Below, piece by piece: positions 51,247-60,553 of a stretch of DNA of 64,000 bases. The translations under genes were made by a program, and so were the position numbers. The notes beneath the pieces are model-generated. The model saw nothing but the letters and a program-made list of their open reading frames with translations. It searched no databases and was not told the DNA's origin. The stretch is from NCBI GenBank assembly GCA_002083405.1, contig LVWT01000051.1:34721-98720 (forward strand), in the 5' to 3' direction. Source of the DNA: Nitrospira sp. SG-bin2. Lineage in GTDB: Bacteria; Nitrospirota; Nitrospiria; Nitrospirales; Nitrospiraceae. Each line of letters opens with the position of its first letter. Position 1 is the stretch's first letter.

Positions 51247-52583
51247 CGGCGACAGCGGCAGTGGACCGGTCAGTGCGGCTGTCCTGTGAGCGCTGTGCCA
51301 CTGTTCACAGAGTTCGGGATATTCAGGCGTTGAAACCCGGCATGAGCGCCTCCTGTATCACATGCGCCGCTCCCTTTCTCGTCGTGGCGATGCCGGCGCT
51401 ACTGCCTGACGGAACGCCTCATACAGAGGCGAACGACCCGGTTGGCCTGGATCAGCCGCTCCACCTCGCAGAGCAGCAGACGGCCATCCAGACGGATGGC
51501 GGTTGCGCACACACCTATACGGCAACCTTTTATGGGACGGGAGGCTCGCTCTTCGGCATTCATCTCGTCAATACCTTGCTGACCCTCGTCACACTTGGGT
51601 TCTACTATTATTGGGCGAAGGTCAAGGTGCGGTGCTATCTCTTCAACCAAACGGAATTTGCCGGCGACCGGTTCTCGTATCATGGCAATGCGCGAGAACT
51701 CATGAACGGCGCGTTGAAGGCGACCCTGGTGTTTGCTCTACCCTATTACGGGCTGTCGCACATCGGGCCGTTCATTGAGAGCAGCGTGGCGGTCAATATC
51801 GCTCTTCAGATTGCGGCCTCGCTGCTCCTGCTGTTCTTCATTCCCGTTGCCATTGTCGGAGCCCGGCGGTATCGCATGACCCGTACCGCGTGGCGCGGCA
51901 TCCGATTTTCATTCCAGGGCAAGGCGTGGGACTTCATCAAGCTGTGGCTGTCAGGCTATGCTCTGACCGGTCTCAGCCTCGGCCTGTACTATCCGTATTT
52001 CTCGACGAAGAAACAGGCTTTCCTTACCGCGCACAGTTATTTTGGAAACGAGCCGTTCAGATTTTCAGGCAACGGCGCGCAACTGTTTCGTCCGTTTCTC
52101 ACAATGTATCTCATGGCAACCGGTTCGTCCGCGCTGGCGGCGGCGGGAGCCTATGTTGCGGCTCAATCCTTGATACCGGGATCGTGGGAAAGTGCCGGTG
52201 TCACATCTGTGATCGCAGTCGTGATTGCTGTGATGGTCAGTCTGGTTGTCGGTGTAGTCGTCTTCCGGTTCCTCTGGTTTCCCTACTCCGTCAGGGAGCA
52301 ACGGTATTTTTTGGAGCAGACCTCGATTGGCGCCGCGCGCTTCAGTTTGCCGATCACTACATGGCCCTATGTCAAACTCAAGCTGGTCAATCTCCTGCTC
52401 GCAATCGGCACATTGGGGTTGGCGTGGCCTTGGATCACGATCCGCAACCTCCGGTTCATCACCGACCGATTGACCCTGACGGGAGTCGACAACTTTGACG
52501 AGGTTGTTCAAGCGTACGATGCAGCGCCTCCGATCGGAGAAGGGCTTGATGGTTTTCTCGACACGGGATTCGATCTAGGCTGA
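51243..52583 (+). CDS. DUF898 (YjgN-like) membrane protein with N-terminal zinc ribbon
   Basis: A 446-residue protein. N-terminal CxxC pairs (CERCATV, CITCAAP) form a probable zinc ribbon. The rest is the DUF898/YjgN type: FYGTGGSLFGIHLVNTLLTLVTLGFYYYWAKVKVRCYLFNQTEF, with two such halves and about eight hydrophobic helices. The start GTG 51243 overlaps the previous stop. The family is widespread in inner membranes but functionally undefined. M48 peptidase follows 5 bp after. Confidence 0.8.
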   Translation: MTATAAVDRSVRLSCERCATVHRVRDIQALKPGMSASCITCAAPFLVVAMPALLPDGTPHTEANDPVGLDQPLHLAEQQTAIQTDGGCAHTYTATFYGTGGSLFGIHLVNTLLTLVTLGFYYYWAKVKVRCYLFNQTEFAGDRFSYHGNARELMNGALKATLVFALPYYGLSHIGPFIESSVAVNIALQIAASLLLLFFIPVAIVGARRYRMTRTAWRGIRFSFQGKAWDFIKLWLSGYALTGLSLGLYYPYFSTKKQAFLTAHSYFGNEPFRFSGNGAQLFRPFLTMYLMATGSSALAAAGAYVAAQSLIPGSWESAGVTSVIAVVIAVMVSLVVGVVVFRFLWFPYSVREQRYFLEQTSIGAARFSLPITTWPYVKLKLVNLLLAIGTLGLAWPWITIRNLRFITDRLTLTGVDNFDEVVQAYDAAPPIGEGLDGFLDTGFDLG

Positions 52584-52588
52584 CTGCC

Positions 52589-53734
52589 ATGCAGAGGTTG
52601 TGGCAAGGGTTCTATCTGGACGGCCGGACTGCAACGCGGCACCCCACTACAATTCAACTGACCGGGGCGGCCCTTCGTTTCCAGACATCGGACGGACGAT
52701 CGCCGGTCTGGCCTTATCACCAGATCAAACAAACCCAAGGCTTGTACGAAGGTGAACCGGTCAGGCTGGAGTTCGGTGCCCCTCTCGCCCAGGCCATCGT
52801 CGTACAGGATACCGGGTTTCTCGTGGCGTTGCAGGAAGCCTCCTCGGCGAAGGTCGGCCATCTGCATGATCCGAGGCGAAGAGGACTGCGCGTTCGACTG
52901 ACGCTGCTGGCCTCCCTGGCCCTCATGGTCCTTCTCGCGGGACTCTATGTGTGGGGTATCCCTGCCGCGGCAGCATTCCTCGCTCCCCACGTCCCGCTTT
53001 CATGGGAAGAGCGTGTGGGCGATGCGGCGCTGGAGCATCTGGCGCCGACCGGCCTGCGCTGCACCGACCCCGGCCGTTTGGCCGCCATCGAACAGATTCT
53101 CAATCAATTGTCCGCTGCGGTTCCCGATTCTCCGTATCAACTTCAGGTGACGATTGTGGATCGGCCCGTCATCAACGCCTTTGCCTTACCCGCCGGCCGG
53201 ATCGTCCTGTTCCGAGGTCTCTTGGAGGCCACCGACACTCCCGAACAGCTCGCCGGCGTCCTCGCCCATGAGGTCCAGCACATTTACAAGCGGCATTCGA
53301 CCCGGGCTTTGCTTGAACAAGGCTCTACCAGTGTCCTGATCGCGGCCGTGACCGGAGACTTCACGGGAGCGTTGGCGTACGGCATCGAAGGTGCGCGTGT
53401 GCTGGGCATGCTGCGCTATAGCCGGCTCCACGAGGATGAGGCGGACCGCGAGGGGCTTCGCCTGCTTCAAGCCATGGGTGTCGATCCCGGAGAGATGATT
53501 GCCTTCTATCGTACAATGGAGTCGAAGGAGCGCCATCGGGTGGAATCTGCGTCCTCTCTGTCAACGCATCCCGATACAGGAGACCGCATCGCCACTTTGA
53601 CCAGGCTTGCCGGTCCGCTCCCGCGTCATCCGGTCGCGCTATTGCCCGGAGAGGATTGGAAACGAGTCCGCTCCATCTGTGATCATCGTGTGACGTCGCC
53701 CGCTCCTGAGCACAAGTCCGGTGAGACGCACTGA
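52589..53734 (+). CDS. M48-family metallopeptidase, membrane-anchored
   Basis: A 381-residue protein with one transmembrane helix (about 105-123) and an M48 peptidase domain: HEVQHIYKRHSTRAL with the HExxH zinc site and a third ligand Glu in HEDEADREGLRLL. The first 100 residues are a soluble region with beta character, possibly a PH-like unit. It is next to the DUF898 gene, so the two probably work together at the inner membrane. Related peptidases (HtpX, BepA) handle damaged membrane proteins. Confidence 0.85.
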   Translation: MQRLWQGFYLDGRTATRHPTTIQLTGAALRFQTSDGRSPVWPYHQIKQTQGLYEGEPVRLEFGAPLAQAIVVQDTGFLVALQEASSAKVGHLHDPRRRGLRVRLTLLASLALMVLLAGLYVWGIPAAAAFLAPHVPLSWEERVGDAALEHLAPTGLRCTDPGRLAAIEQILNQLSAAVPDSPYQLQVTIVDRPVINAFALPAGRIVLFRGLLEATDTPEQLAGVLAHEVQHIYKRHSTRALLEQGSTSVLIAAVTGDFTGALAYGIEGARVLGMLRYSRLHEDEADREGLRLLQAMGVDPGEMIAFYRTMESKERHRVESASSLSTHPDTGDRIATLTRLAGPLPRHPVALLPGEDWKRVRSICDHRVTSPAPEHKSGETH

Positions 53735-53759
53735 GATATCACCGACTCGCCCGCTTTGG

Positions 53760-53765
53760 TATAAT
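53760..53765 (+). promoter_or_regulatory. Promoter -10 box of the second two-component operon
   Basis: A perfect TATAAT at 53760-53765, 60 bases before the regulator gene, without a good -35, as for regulated promoters. No 11-bp direct-repeat operator like that at 18996 is visible here. Confidence 0.4.
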
Positions 53766-53824
53766 CGATCACCCCGGCAGATAAACGATGCTGCGGAGGT
53801 TCCACCATACGGTACGGAGTATCC

Positions 53825-54496
53825 ATGCGCGTGCTCGTTGTCGAAGACGAAACCAAAGTCGGATGCTTCATCAAGCGGGCGCTTGAAGAAGAAAGCTATG
53901 CCGTCGATCTGTGCGAGGACGGGGCTAAGGGGCTTGAGATGGCGTTGGCGACCAACTATGACCTGCTTGTGGTCGATCTGATGTTGCCGTCGATGTCCGG
54001 CATGGACATTCTCAAAACCGTCCGTCGCGAGCGCATTCAAACTCCCGTACTGATCCTGTCAGCGCAATCGCAGATCGATCAGCGGGTGAAAGGGCTTGAT
54101 GCCGGCGCCGACGATTATCTGACCAAGCCGTTTGCCATTGATGAGCTGTTGGCCCGTGTCCGCGCCCTCATTCGCCGCGGTGCGACCGAAACTCCCGGCA
54201 TTCTCCAGGTCGATGATCTTATATTCAACCCGGCTACGCGCGACGTGACCCGCGGCGGGCAACGCATCGATCTCACGCTCAAAGAATACGCCCTGCTCGA
54301 ATATCTCATGCGCCATACGGGACGCGTCCTGACGCGGCCCATGATCTCCGAGCATGTGTGGAATCAGGACTTCGATACTTTTACCAACGTCATTGACGTC
54401 TATGTGAACTACCTCCGAAACAAGATCGACCGGGGCCGGGCCAAGAAACTGATCCATACCATACGGGGCAGCGGGTACATGCTGAAGGCCGACTGA
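53825..54496 (+). CDS. OmpR-family response regulator
   Basis: A 223-residue regulator. Receiver: VVEDE near residue 5, phospho-Asp in DLLVVDLMLPSMSG near 51, Lys in YLTKPFAIDELL. Winged helix: KEYALLEYLMRHTGRVLTRPMISEHVW and NVIDVYVNYLRNKIDRG, RGSGYMLKAD. Similar to CusR/CopR-type regulators. Overlaps the kinase start by 1 base (TGATG), so the pair is coupled. Confidence 0.92.
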   Translation: MRVLVVEDETKVGCFIKRALEEESYAVDLCEDGAKGLEMALATNYDLLVVDLMLPSMSGMDILKTVRRERIQTPVLILSAQSQIDQRVKGLDAGADDYLTKPFAIDELLARVRALIRRGATETPGILQVDDLIFNPATRDVTRGGQRIDLTLKEYALLEYLMRHTGRVLTRPMISEHVWNQDFDTFTNVIDVYVNYLRNKIDRGRAKKLIHTIRGSGYMLKAD

Positions 54497-55899
54497 TGCC
54501 ACTACGTGTCAGGCTGACGCTCTGGTACGGAAGCGCGCTGGCGATGGTCTTGATTACGTTTTCCGTGGTGCTGTACGTCCTCACGGCCCGGAATCTTCGC
54601 GACGATGTCGATCAGTCTCTTGAAGAAACCGCCACCGCTGCTGTGCGTTCCCTCCAAGAACGGGGTTTTCTTCCGCTCATCGACGAAGAAGAATTGCTCT
54701 CCCAATTTCCTGAGCTGGCCCGCATCGACAAATTCTTTCAGATTTTCAGCCCCTCCGGTACCATCACGATCCGCTCCCCGAATATCAGGCAACACGAGGT
54801 TCCGCTCAGCCGGACGGCTCTCGAAGCCACATTCAACGGGCAGACGATTTTGGAATCGGCCAAATATCCCCATGAGCCCCCCTTGCGGCTTATTTCCGTG
54901 CCGATCATCCACCGGGGCAATCTCCTCTACATCGTGCAGGTCGGCACGTCGATGGAATCGATCGAGGACACGTTGCGTCGTTTCCTCATCCTGCTGATCG
55001 TGGCCATGCCGATCGCGCTGGCCGTCTCGCTGGCTGCAGGGTGGTTTCTGGCGGGGCGCGCCTTGCGCCCGGTCGATGCCATCACGCTCGCTGCGCAACG
55101 TATCGCCGCGGGAGATCTCAGCCAGCGCCTGACCATGCCCACTGCGCCGGATGAAATCGGCCGGCTGGCCGGGACATTCAACAATATGATCGGCCGGCTG
55201 GATACCTCGTTTCGGCAGATCCGCCAATTCACGAGCGATGCCTCACACGAACTGCGAACGCCATTGACCGTGATGAAAGGTGAAACGGAATTGGTACTGC
55301 GGCGGCCTCGGGCGCTTGAAGATTATCAGGCAGTGCTCGAGAGTAATCTGGAAGAGATCGACCGGATGACCCGCATCGTGGAGGAGCTGTTGTTTTTGTC
55401 ACGCGCCGACATGGGCGAGGTGAAAATGGAGTCGAGGCCGGTCTTGCTGGAGGCGCTTGTCGAGGATATCCACCGCCAGGCCCCGTTGCTCGGACAGGAT
55501 CGGAATATCGAGGTCGTGCTGGGAACCGTCATGCCGGCATTGGTACAGGGAGACGAATTACGGCTTCGGGAGCTGCTGCTCAACTTGGTTGAAAACGCCA
55601 TCAAGTATTCTCATCCGGGCGGGAAGGTCGAGATCGGCTTGGCGACAGTCGGACAAGAGGCCATTCTGTCTGTGACCGATCAGGGTATCGGCATCGGACC
55701 GGAAGATCACACGAAAATATTTAACCGCTTTTTCCGTACCGACGGCGCGCGTAACCATACCAAGAAAGGCACCGGTCTGGGTCTTGCCATCTGTGCATGG
55801 ATCGTCGAATTCCACAAGGGCCGGATCAGCGTGAAAAGCGATGTGGGTCAGGGCTCCACGTTTACGGTCACGTTGCCGCTCGCATCTCAGGCAGTGTAA
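54496..55899 (+). CDS. Membrane sensor histidine kinase
   Basis: A 467-residue kinase with two transmembrane helices (about 8-30 and 163-185), HAMP domain (RALRPVDAITLAAQRIAAGDLSQRL), DHp His in FTSDASHELRTPLTVMKGE and ATPase motifs LLLNLVENAIKYSHPGG, DQGIGIG and GTGLGLAICAWIVE. CusS-like architecture for heavy-metal or envelope stress sensing. Its partner is the preceding regulator; the upstream M48 peptidase hints at envelope stress. Confidence 0.9.
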   Translation: MPLRVRLTLWYGSALAMVLITFSVVLYVLTARNLRDDVDQSLEETATAAVRSLQERGFLPLIDEEELLSQFPELARIDKFFQIFSPSGTITIRSPNIRQHEVPLSRTALEATFNGQTILESAKYPHEPPLRLISVPIIHRGNLLYIVQVGTSMESIEDTLRRFLILLIVAMPIALAVSLAAGWFLAGRALRPVDAITLAAQRIAAGDLSQRLTMPTAPDEIGRLAGTFNNMIGRLDTSFRQIRQFTSDASHELRTPLTVMKGETELVLRRPRALEDYQAVLESNLEEIDRMTRIVEELLFLSRADMGEVKMESRPVLLEALVEDIHRQAPLLGQDRNIEVVLGTVMPALVQGDELRLRELLLNLVENAIKYSHPGGKVEIGLATVGQEAILSVTDQGIGIGPEDHTKIFNRFFRTDGARNHTKKGTGLGLAICAWIVEFHKGRISVKSDVGQGSTFTVTLPLASQAV

Positions 55900-55916
55900 G
55901 TGGCTCGCTGGCAGAC

Positions 55917-56783
55917 TCAGTCGAACACCACCGTCTTTCTTCCGTAGACCAAGACCCGTCGTTCAATATGGCGACGCACGGCTCGAGCCAGCACAATTTC
56001 CTCCAAATCCCGCCCTTTGCGAACGAGATCGTCCACGGTATCCCGGTGGCCCACGCGGATCACGTCTTGTTCGATGATGGGCCCCTCGTCCAGATCTTGT
56101 GTCGCGTAGTGCGCCGTCGCCCCGATAATTTTGACTCCTCGCTCATAAGCCTGCCGATAGGGATTTGCGCCGATGAAGGCGGGAAGGAAGGAATGGTGAA
56201 TGTTGATCACGGGACAGCCGACCTGGGCAAGAAACTCGGCGCTGAGAATCTGCATGTACCGGGCCATCACGACGAGTTCGATGCGCTGCTCCCGCAAGAG
56301 TGAGACCACGTGCCGTTCTTGCTCCGGCTTCGTCTCTTTCGTGACAGGACAGACGGCGAAGGGGATCTTGAACAGCTCAGCCCAGTTGGCGCAGGTGTCA
56401 TGATTGGAAATGATGAGGGGAATGTCGATGCGCAGCTCGTCACGGCGATGACGTTGGAGTAAATCCGCCAAACAGTGATCCTGCTTCGAGACCATCATTC
56501 CGACACGGGTGCGCCGGCTGGTCTGATGGACTTCGTAGCGCATCTCGAACACTTTGGCGATGGGAGCGAACGCCTCTGAAATCTGATCGGGCGCAATCTG
56601 CAACCCCTCCGTCGAGCACTCCATCCGCATGAGAAAATGGTTCGTCTCTTCGTCCGTGTGATGATCGGAGTCGAGAATGTTGCCCCCGAAATCATGGATG
56701 AATCCTGAGACACGGGCGACGATGCCCCTTCGGTCTTTGCACTGGATCAGGAGTACGACCGAATCTTTTCTCTGTGAGGTCAT
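55917..56783 (-). CDS. purU: Formyltetrahydrofolate deformylase
   Basis: A 288-residue PurU: N-terminal ACT domain (LLIQCKDRRGIVARVSGFIHDFGGNILDSDHH) and a C-terminal formyl-transferase-like domain with VGMMVSKQDHCLADLL, SNHDTC, ARYMQILSAEF, NIHHSFLPAFIGANPYRQAYERGVKIIGATAHY and DEGPIIEQDV. It hydrolyses 10-formyl-THF to formate and THF, balancing one-carbon pools, which fits with gcvP nearby. Confidence 0.93.
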   Translation of the reverse strand: MTSQRKDSVVLLIQCKDRRGIVARVSGFIHDFGGNILDSDHHTDEETNHFLMRMECSTEGLQIAPDQISEAFAPIAKVFEMRYEVHQTSRRTRVGMMVSKQDHCLADLLQRHRRDELRIDIPLIISNHDTCANWAELFKIPFAVCPVTKETKPEQERHVVSLLREQRIELVVMARYMQILSAEFLAQVGCPVINIHHSFLPAFIGANPYRQAYERGVKIIGATAHYATQDLDEGPIIEQDVIRVGHRDTVDDLVRKGRDLEEIVLARAVRRHIERRVLVYGRKTVVFD

Positions 56784-56849
56784 GTGCGATATCTCCTTGA
56801 TACGGGTCCTTCAAGTGTAGCAGAAGGGAAGCGCTCGGGAAGTGTAGGA

Positions 56850-58268
56850 TTATGCGACGATGTGCCCGACGAGGTCGTAGGTAGCGGCTTCGGTGATCTC
56901 GACCTTGACGAGATCCCCCGGGTTTGTCGTGCCGTCATTGATATAGACGACGCCGTCAATCTCCGGCGCCAGCCCTTCATGGCGGCCTTCCAGCAGCAGC
57001 GGCGTTTCCTCCGATGGGCCTTCGACGAGGACATCTATGACTGAGCCTATGCGAGCCTGGCCCTGCGCAGCGGCGATGTTTTCCTGTATCGCCAGCAGTT
57101 CGTTCCGCCGTTCGTCCATGACGGCCCGTTCAATCTTCTCATCGAGCGCAAGCGCCGTGGTGTCCTCTTCGTCGGAGTAGAGGAAGACTGCCACTCGGTC
57201 GAATTCGCGCTCCGTCACATAGGTCTTCAGCTCCTGGTAAGCCTTCTCTGTTTCACCGGGGAAGCCCACGATGAAGGCGGTGCGAAAGGCGACGCCGGGA
57301 ATGCGGGTGCGAATGCGGTCCACCAGCTTGTCGATAGCGGCGCGATTCCCTAATCGATGCATGCGCTTCAACATCCGGTCGTTGATGTGCTGGAGCGGCA
57401 TGTCGATGTACTTGGTAATTTTCTCCTCGCCGGCATAGAGATCCAGGAGTTTATCCGTGATCTGCTGCGGGTAGAGGTAAAAGGGTCTGATCCAGTGAAT
57501 GTCCTTCACCTTCACAAGCGCGCTCAGCAGCGTGGTTAATCCATCTCGAATCCCCAGATCCACGCCGTAGTTGATTGTATCCTGGGAGATGAGGTTGAGT
57601 TCTTTCACGCCTTCCGCGGCGAGGCGTTCGGCTTCAGCCACGATCGATTCCACCGGGCGGCTGCGTTGCTTGCCCCGCATGATGGGAATAGCACAGAAAG
57701 CGCAGTTGCGGTTGCAGCCTTCGGCGATTTTCACATAGGCGCTATGAGCCTTTCCGAGCCGCAGGCGCGGGGCATCCGCGTCGTAGAGATAGGGCGGCTC
57801 GCTGATCCAGAGCCGCTGCTGCCGCTTTTGGGGCGCCAGGAGATCCCGGCAGATGGTGGCGATGTTCCCGAATTCGCCGGTTCCTACCACGCCGTCCAGT
57901 TCCGGCAGTTCTTTCAGAAGATCGCCTTGATAGCGTTGCGCCAGGCAGCCGGCGGCAATGAGGACGCGGCAGACTCCGTTCTTTTTGAGCTTGCTATGTT
58001 CAAGGATCGTGTTGATGGATTCCTGTTTCGCTTCTTCGATAAAGCCGCAGGTATTGATGATGACGACCTCGGCTTTCTTGGGATTGTCGGTTAAGGCGAA
58101 ACCGTCGTGTACGAGTGTACCGAGCATCACCTCCGAGTCGACCTGGTTTTTCGAGCACCCCAGGTTGACGAAACCGATGGTCGTCGTTTTAGCAGCCGCG
58201 GTCTTCCTGGCAAGCGCCGGTTTCTTGGTAGTGTTCTTCCGACCGAGCTGGATCAAAGGCGTAGACAT
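56850..58268 (-). CDS. rimO: Ribosomal protein S12 methylthiotransferase RimO
   Basis: A 472-residue radical-SAM methylthiotransferase modifying an Asp of S12. The N-terminal cluster Cys is in FVNLGCSKNQVDSEVMLG, INTCGFI and AAGCLAQRY. The radical SAM CxxxCxxC is in EGCNRNCAFCAIP. A C-terminal TRAM domain follows. It is longer than usual at the N-terminus by a basic extension of about 30 residues (NTTKKPALARKTAAAKTTT). Confidence 0.93.
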   Translation of the reverse strand: MSTPLIQLGRKNTTKKPALARKTAAAKTTTIGFVNLGCSKNQVDSEVMLGTLVHDGFALTDNPKKAEVVIINTCGFIEEAKQESINTILEHSKLKKNGVCRVLIAAGCLAQRYQGDLLKELPELDGVVGTGEFGNIATICRDLLAPQKRQQRLWISEPPYLYDADAPRLRLGKAHSAYVKIAEGCNRNCAFCAIPIMRGKQRSRPVESIVAEAERLAAEGVKELNLISQDTINYGVDLGIRDGLTTLLSALVKVKDIHWIRPFYLYPQQITDKLLDLYAGEEKITKYIDMPLQHINDRMLKRMHRLGNRAAIDKLVDRIRTRIPGVAFRTAFIVGFPGETEKAYQELKTYVTEREFDRVAVFLYSDEEDTTALALDEKIERAVMDERRNELLAIQENIAAAQGQARIGSVIDVLVEGPSEETPLLLEGRHEGLAPEIDGVVYINDGTTNPGDLVKVEITEAATYDLVGHIVA

Positions 58269-58361
58269 TCGAGCAGTCTACGGGAGGCTTGAAAAGCCTG
58301 TCAACGAATGCTGAAGAGAGCAGTCTTGATATTCTGGAAGCCGTTCCCCTAGAGTGCCCCT

Positions 58362-58901
58362 ATGATCCGCACCTTTCAAGGTATCAAGCCGACGATTCCG
58401 TCTTCCTGTTTTATCGAGGATACGGGGATGGTCATCGGCGACGTGGTCATGGGTCAGGAGTGCAGCGTTTGGTTCCATGCCGTGATCCGTGGGGATGTGA
58501 ACTATATCCGGATCGGCAATCGGACCAACATCCAAGACCTCTGCATGTTACACGTCACTCACGATACCCATCCTCTCCTGATCGGGAACGACGTGACCGT
58601 CGGCCACAGTGTGGTTCTCCATGGCTGTACGATTCACGATCGCGTGTTAGTCGGGATGGGCGCCATCATCATGGACGGGGCGGTTATTGGAGAGGATTCA
58701 GTAGTGGGAGCCGGGGCGCTGGTAGTGGAAGGTACCGTTGTCCCGCCGAAGAGCCTCATCCTGGGCTCACCCGCACGCGTCCGACGGTCCGTGACCGACG
58801 AAGAATTGGCCTGGATCAAGAAATCCGCTGAGAACTATGTGAAGTACGCCGGGTTGTATCTGGGCGGTTCCGCCAAACCGAAGACCGGCTTTCAGGTTTG
58901 A
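58362..58901 (+). CDS. Gamma-carbonic-anhydrase-like hexapeptide-repeat protein
   Basis: A 179-residue left-handed beta-helix protein of the gamma-CA/YrdA group. Hexapeptide repeats include IGDVVMGQECSVWFHAVIRGDVNYIRIGNRTNIQDLCMLHVTHD and VTVGHSVVLHGCTIHDRVLVGMGAIIMDGAVIGEDSVVGAGALV. Metal-ligand histidines (HVTHD, VGHSVVLHGC) are present. Start ATG 58362. Activity as carbonic anhydrase is not certain for this subgroup. Confidence 0.88.
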   Translation: MIRTFQGIKPTIPSSCFIEDTGMVIGDVVMGQECSVWFHAVIRGDVNYIRIGNRTNIQDLCMLHVTHDTHPLLIGNDVTVGHSVVLHGCTIHDRVLVGMGAIIMDGAVIGEDSVVGAGALVVEGTVVPPKSLILGSPARVRRSVTDEELAWIKKSAENYVKYAGLYLGGSAKPKTGFQV

Positions 58902-58907
58902 CCGAGC

Positions 58908-59618
58908 TCAAGATTCTTGCCGTCTCTTCTTCCCTACCTTGATAAAACAGATTGGGTCACCGACGAGCGCCGTGGGATACTGTTTCCGCTCCACGCGATA
59001 GGGAATCCTGTGTCGATGGCACCAGTCGGCGATCCACACGACCTCTTCCGTCGAGGTTGTGACCAGGCCGGGTAGACCGAGCTTGGGCATGCACTGATCG
59101 ACGATCGACCGGACAATCCGACGCTGCTCTTCAAACCTTCCGGGATTGAAGGTGACCGGGTTCGCATTCCCATAGGACAACGGCGAGAGATCTGGAAATC
59201 GCTCCGGGTCGTTCAAGACACTGACGATCCAGAGATGGTCAAAGAGGCCTCTTGCCTGTGCCGCTGATCTCGCGCGAAGCTTGACCGGTGTGCCACGGCA
59301 GGCGTGATTGAGCACCGTGACTTCGGATCGGCGGAGGTTATACGGTTCAACCTGGCGCTGGAGCTCGATGGCTTCAGCCAACAGGACCGGCAGCTCTGCG
59401 ACACCGGCGCCCACGTACAGACTTCGCCCGCCAGGGGGCAACTGTTTCAGCAGTGCCTGGGAGAGGTTGATGCCCAGCCGCTCGCAGGGCTTGCGTTTCG
59501 CCCGCCAAAATTCATCGCCGCCTTCGTAACAGTAGATCGGGCCGAGTGTCTTGTAGTCGAGCCGGTCGAAAACCTCGAGAATGGACTTAACCGTGGCAGG
59601 TTGAATTTGGCGTCTCAT
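58908..59618 (-). CDS. Hypothetical protein, Rossmann-like
   Basis: A 236-residue protein with YVGAGVAELPVLLAEAIELQRQVEPY near residue 75, loosely resembling a SAM-binding Rossmann start, but the later part (LYSYGNANPVTFNP-like GNANPVTFNPGRFEEQRR) is unfamiliar. I start at ATG 59618 (MRRQIQ), the longer frame being less coding-like. Not recognised; methyltransferase-like only as a guess. Convergent with the carbonic-anhydrase-like gene. Confidence 0.6.
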   Translation of the reverse strand: MRRQIQPATVKSILEVFDRLDYKTLGPIYCYEGGDEFWRAKRKPCERLGINLSQALLKQLPPGGRSLYVGAGVAELPVLLAEAIELQRQVEPYNLRRSEVTVLNHACRGTPVKLRARSAAQARGLFDHLWIVSVLNDPERFPDLSPLSYGNANPVTFNPGRFEEQRRIVRSIVDQCMPKLGLPGLVTTSTEEVVWIADWCHRHRIPYRVERKQYPTALVGDPICFIKVGKKRRQES

Positions 59619-59724
59619 GATGCAGCTTGCGTTGTTTCCATCGCCCGATTCTCGGAGCCCCCGTCGGCCAGAGGACACGTGAATAACTGCGTCATCCTTC
59701 TCCTCTCCATGCTATACTTTCGAC

Positions 59725-59928
59725 ATGCTGAAACGTGCGTTGACCAAAACGAATCCTTACCTTAGTAATCCTGCAAAGCGCCGTGAAATGTTCGAGATGA
59801 CCGTGTATACCTCCACAGATGTTGAGGGGGTCACACTTACTCCCTCAGACTTGCTTCCCAAGCCAAGGACTTCCCGTCGTACTAGTCCCTCCCGTGAATC
59901 TGTAAAGTCCTCTCGATCACGGCGTTGA
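59725..59928 (+). CDS. Small Fic-antitoxin-like protein, convergent with fic
   Basis: A 67-residue protein with KTNPYLSNPAKRREMFEM followed by YTSTDVEGV. The last segment fits the (S/T)xxxE(G/N) motif (S-TDV-E-G) by which Fic inhibitors block the ATP site of Fic enzymes. The C-terminal half is Ser/Arg-rich. Unlike usual antitoxins it is encoded on the strand opposite to fic and overlaps its 3' end by 47 bp. A TATACT -10 box ends 6 bases before the ATG, so its mRNA may be leaderless. Confidence 0.6.
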   Translation: MLKRALTKTNPYLSNPAKRREMFEMTVYTSTDVEGVTLTPSDLLPKPRTSRRTSPSRESVKSSRSRR

Positions 59929-60424
59929 ACAACTCCGCCATCGGGTCGTAATTTCGGTCGAGCCCGGCCTGCACTGCGGCAAAATACCGTTGTCGCTTCC
60001 GTCCTGACAAGTTGTCGAAATAGAGCGCAGGCAACCCCGCTTGCAGTCCCATCAGCACGGCAAGGATTCTCGCTACGCGTCCGTTACCCTCTCTGAACGG
60101 ATGAATTAACACGAGCTCGACGTGAACCTCAGCCAACGCTGCAGCGATGGTTTCCACTGGAGCTGGACGACACGGCGTGTGTCGTTTGAGTGCGCCCGCT
60201 TCGAGGTCTGCCATCAATCGGGGAATGTGAGCTGCCGCTGCAAACGGGAAATCATCCTTTGTGACGTTCACCCGGCGATACTTTCCTGCCCAGGGATAGA
60301 CACCCCCCAACCAAACTTGTTGAATGCGGCAGACATCGGCAGCGGCGAAACGATGGTTCTTGTCGTACACCGCTGCCAGCTCTTCAAGTGCGCGGAGTTG
60401 CTCACGCCCCTCGATTCGGTCCAT
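59882..60424 (-). CDS. Fic-domain protein, 5' part apparently frameshifted
   Basis: From ATG 60424 this is 180 residues with the complete Fic motif HPFREGNGRVARI near residue 108 and GVYPWAGKYRRVNV upstream, so the AMP-transferase core looks intact. In the same frame the sequence continues upstream without a start as YEATDFDENQFEPGSRG and LINLLGITSKRE, matching the normal Fic N-terminus, up to a stop at 60551-60553. A start ATG at 60564 (MTNDESEDV) is in another frame; removing 2 bases of the GTGT at 60537-60540 joins the two. So the gene seems to carry a 2-base insertion; internal initiation might give a shortened product. Confidence 0.72.
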   Translation of the reverse strand: MDRIEGREQLRALEELAAVYDKNHRFAAADVCRIQQVWLGGVYPWAGKYRRVNVTKDDFPFAAAAHIPRLMADLEAGALKRHTPCRPAPVETIAAALAEVHVELVLIHPFREGNGRVARILAVLMGLQAGLPALYFDNLSGRKRQRYFAAVQAGLDRNYDPMAELFNAVIERTLQIHGRD

Positions 60425-60553
60425 CTCACGCTTGCTGGTGATGCCGAGGAGATTTATGAGGACATGGCCGCGAGAACCAGGCTCAAATTGGTTCTCGTCA
60501 AAGTCGGTCGCCTCGTAGCGGTCTTTATGCTTCAGGACACATCCTCGCTTTCA

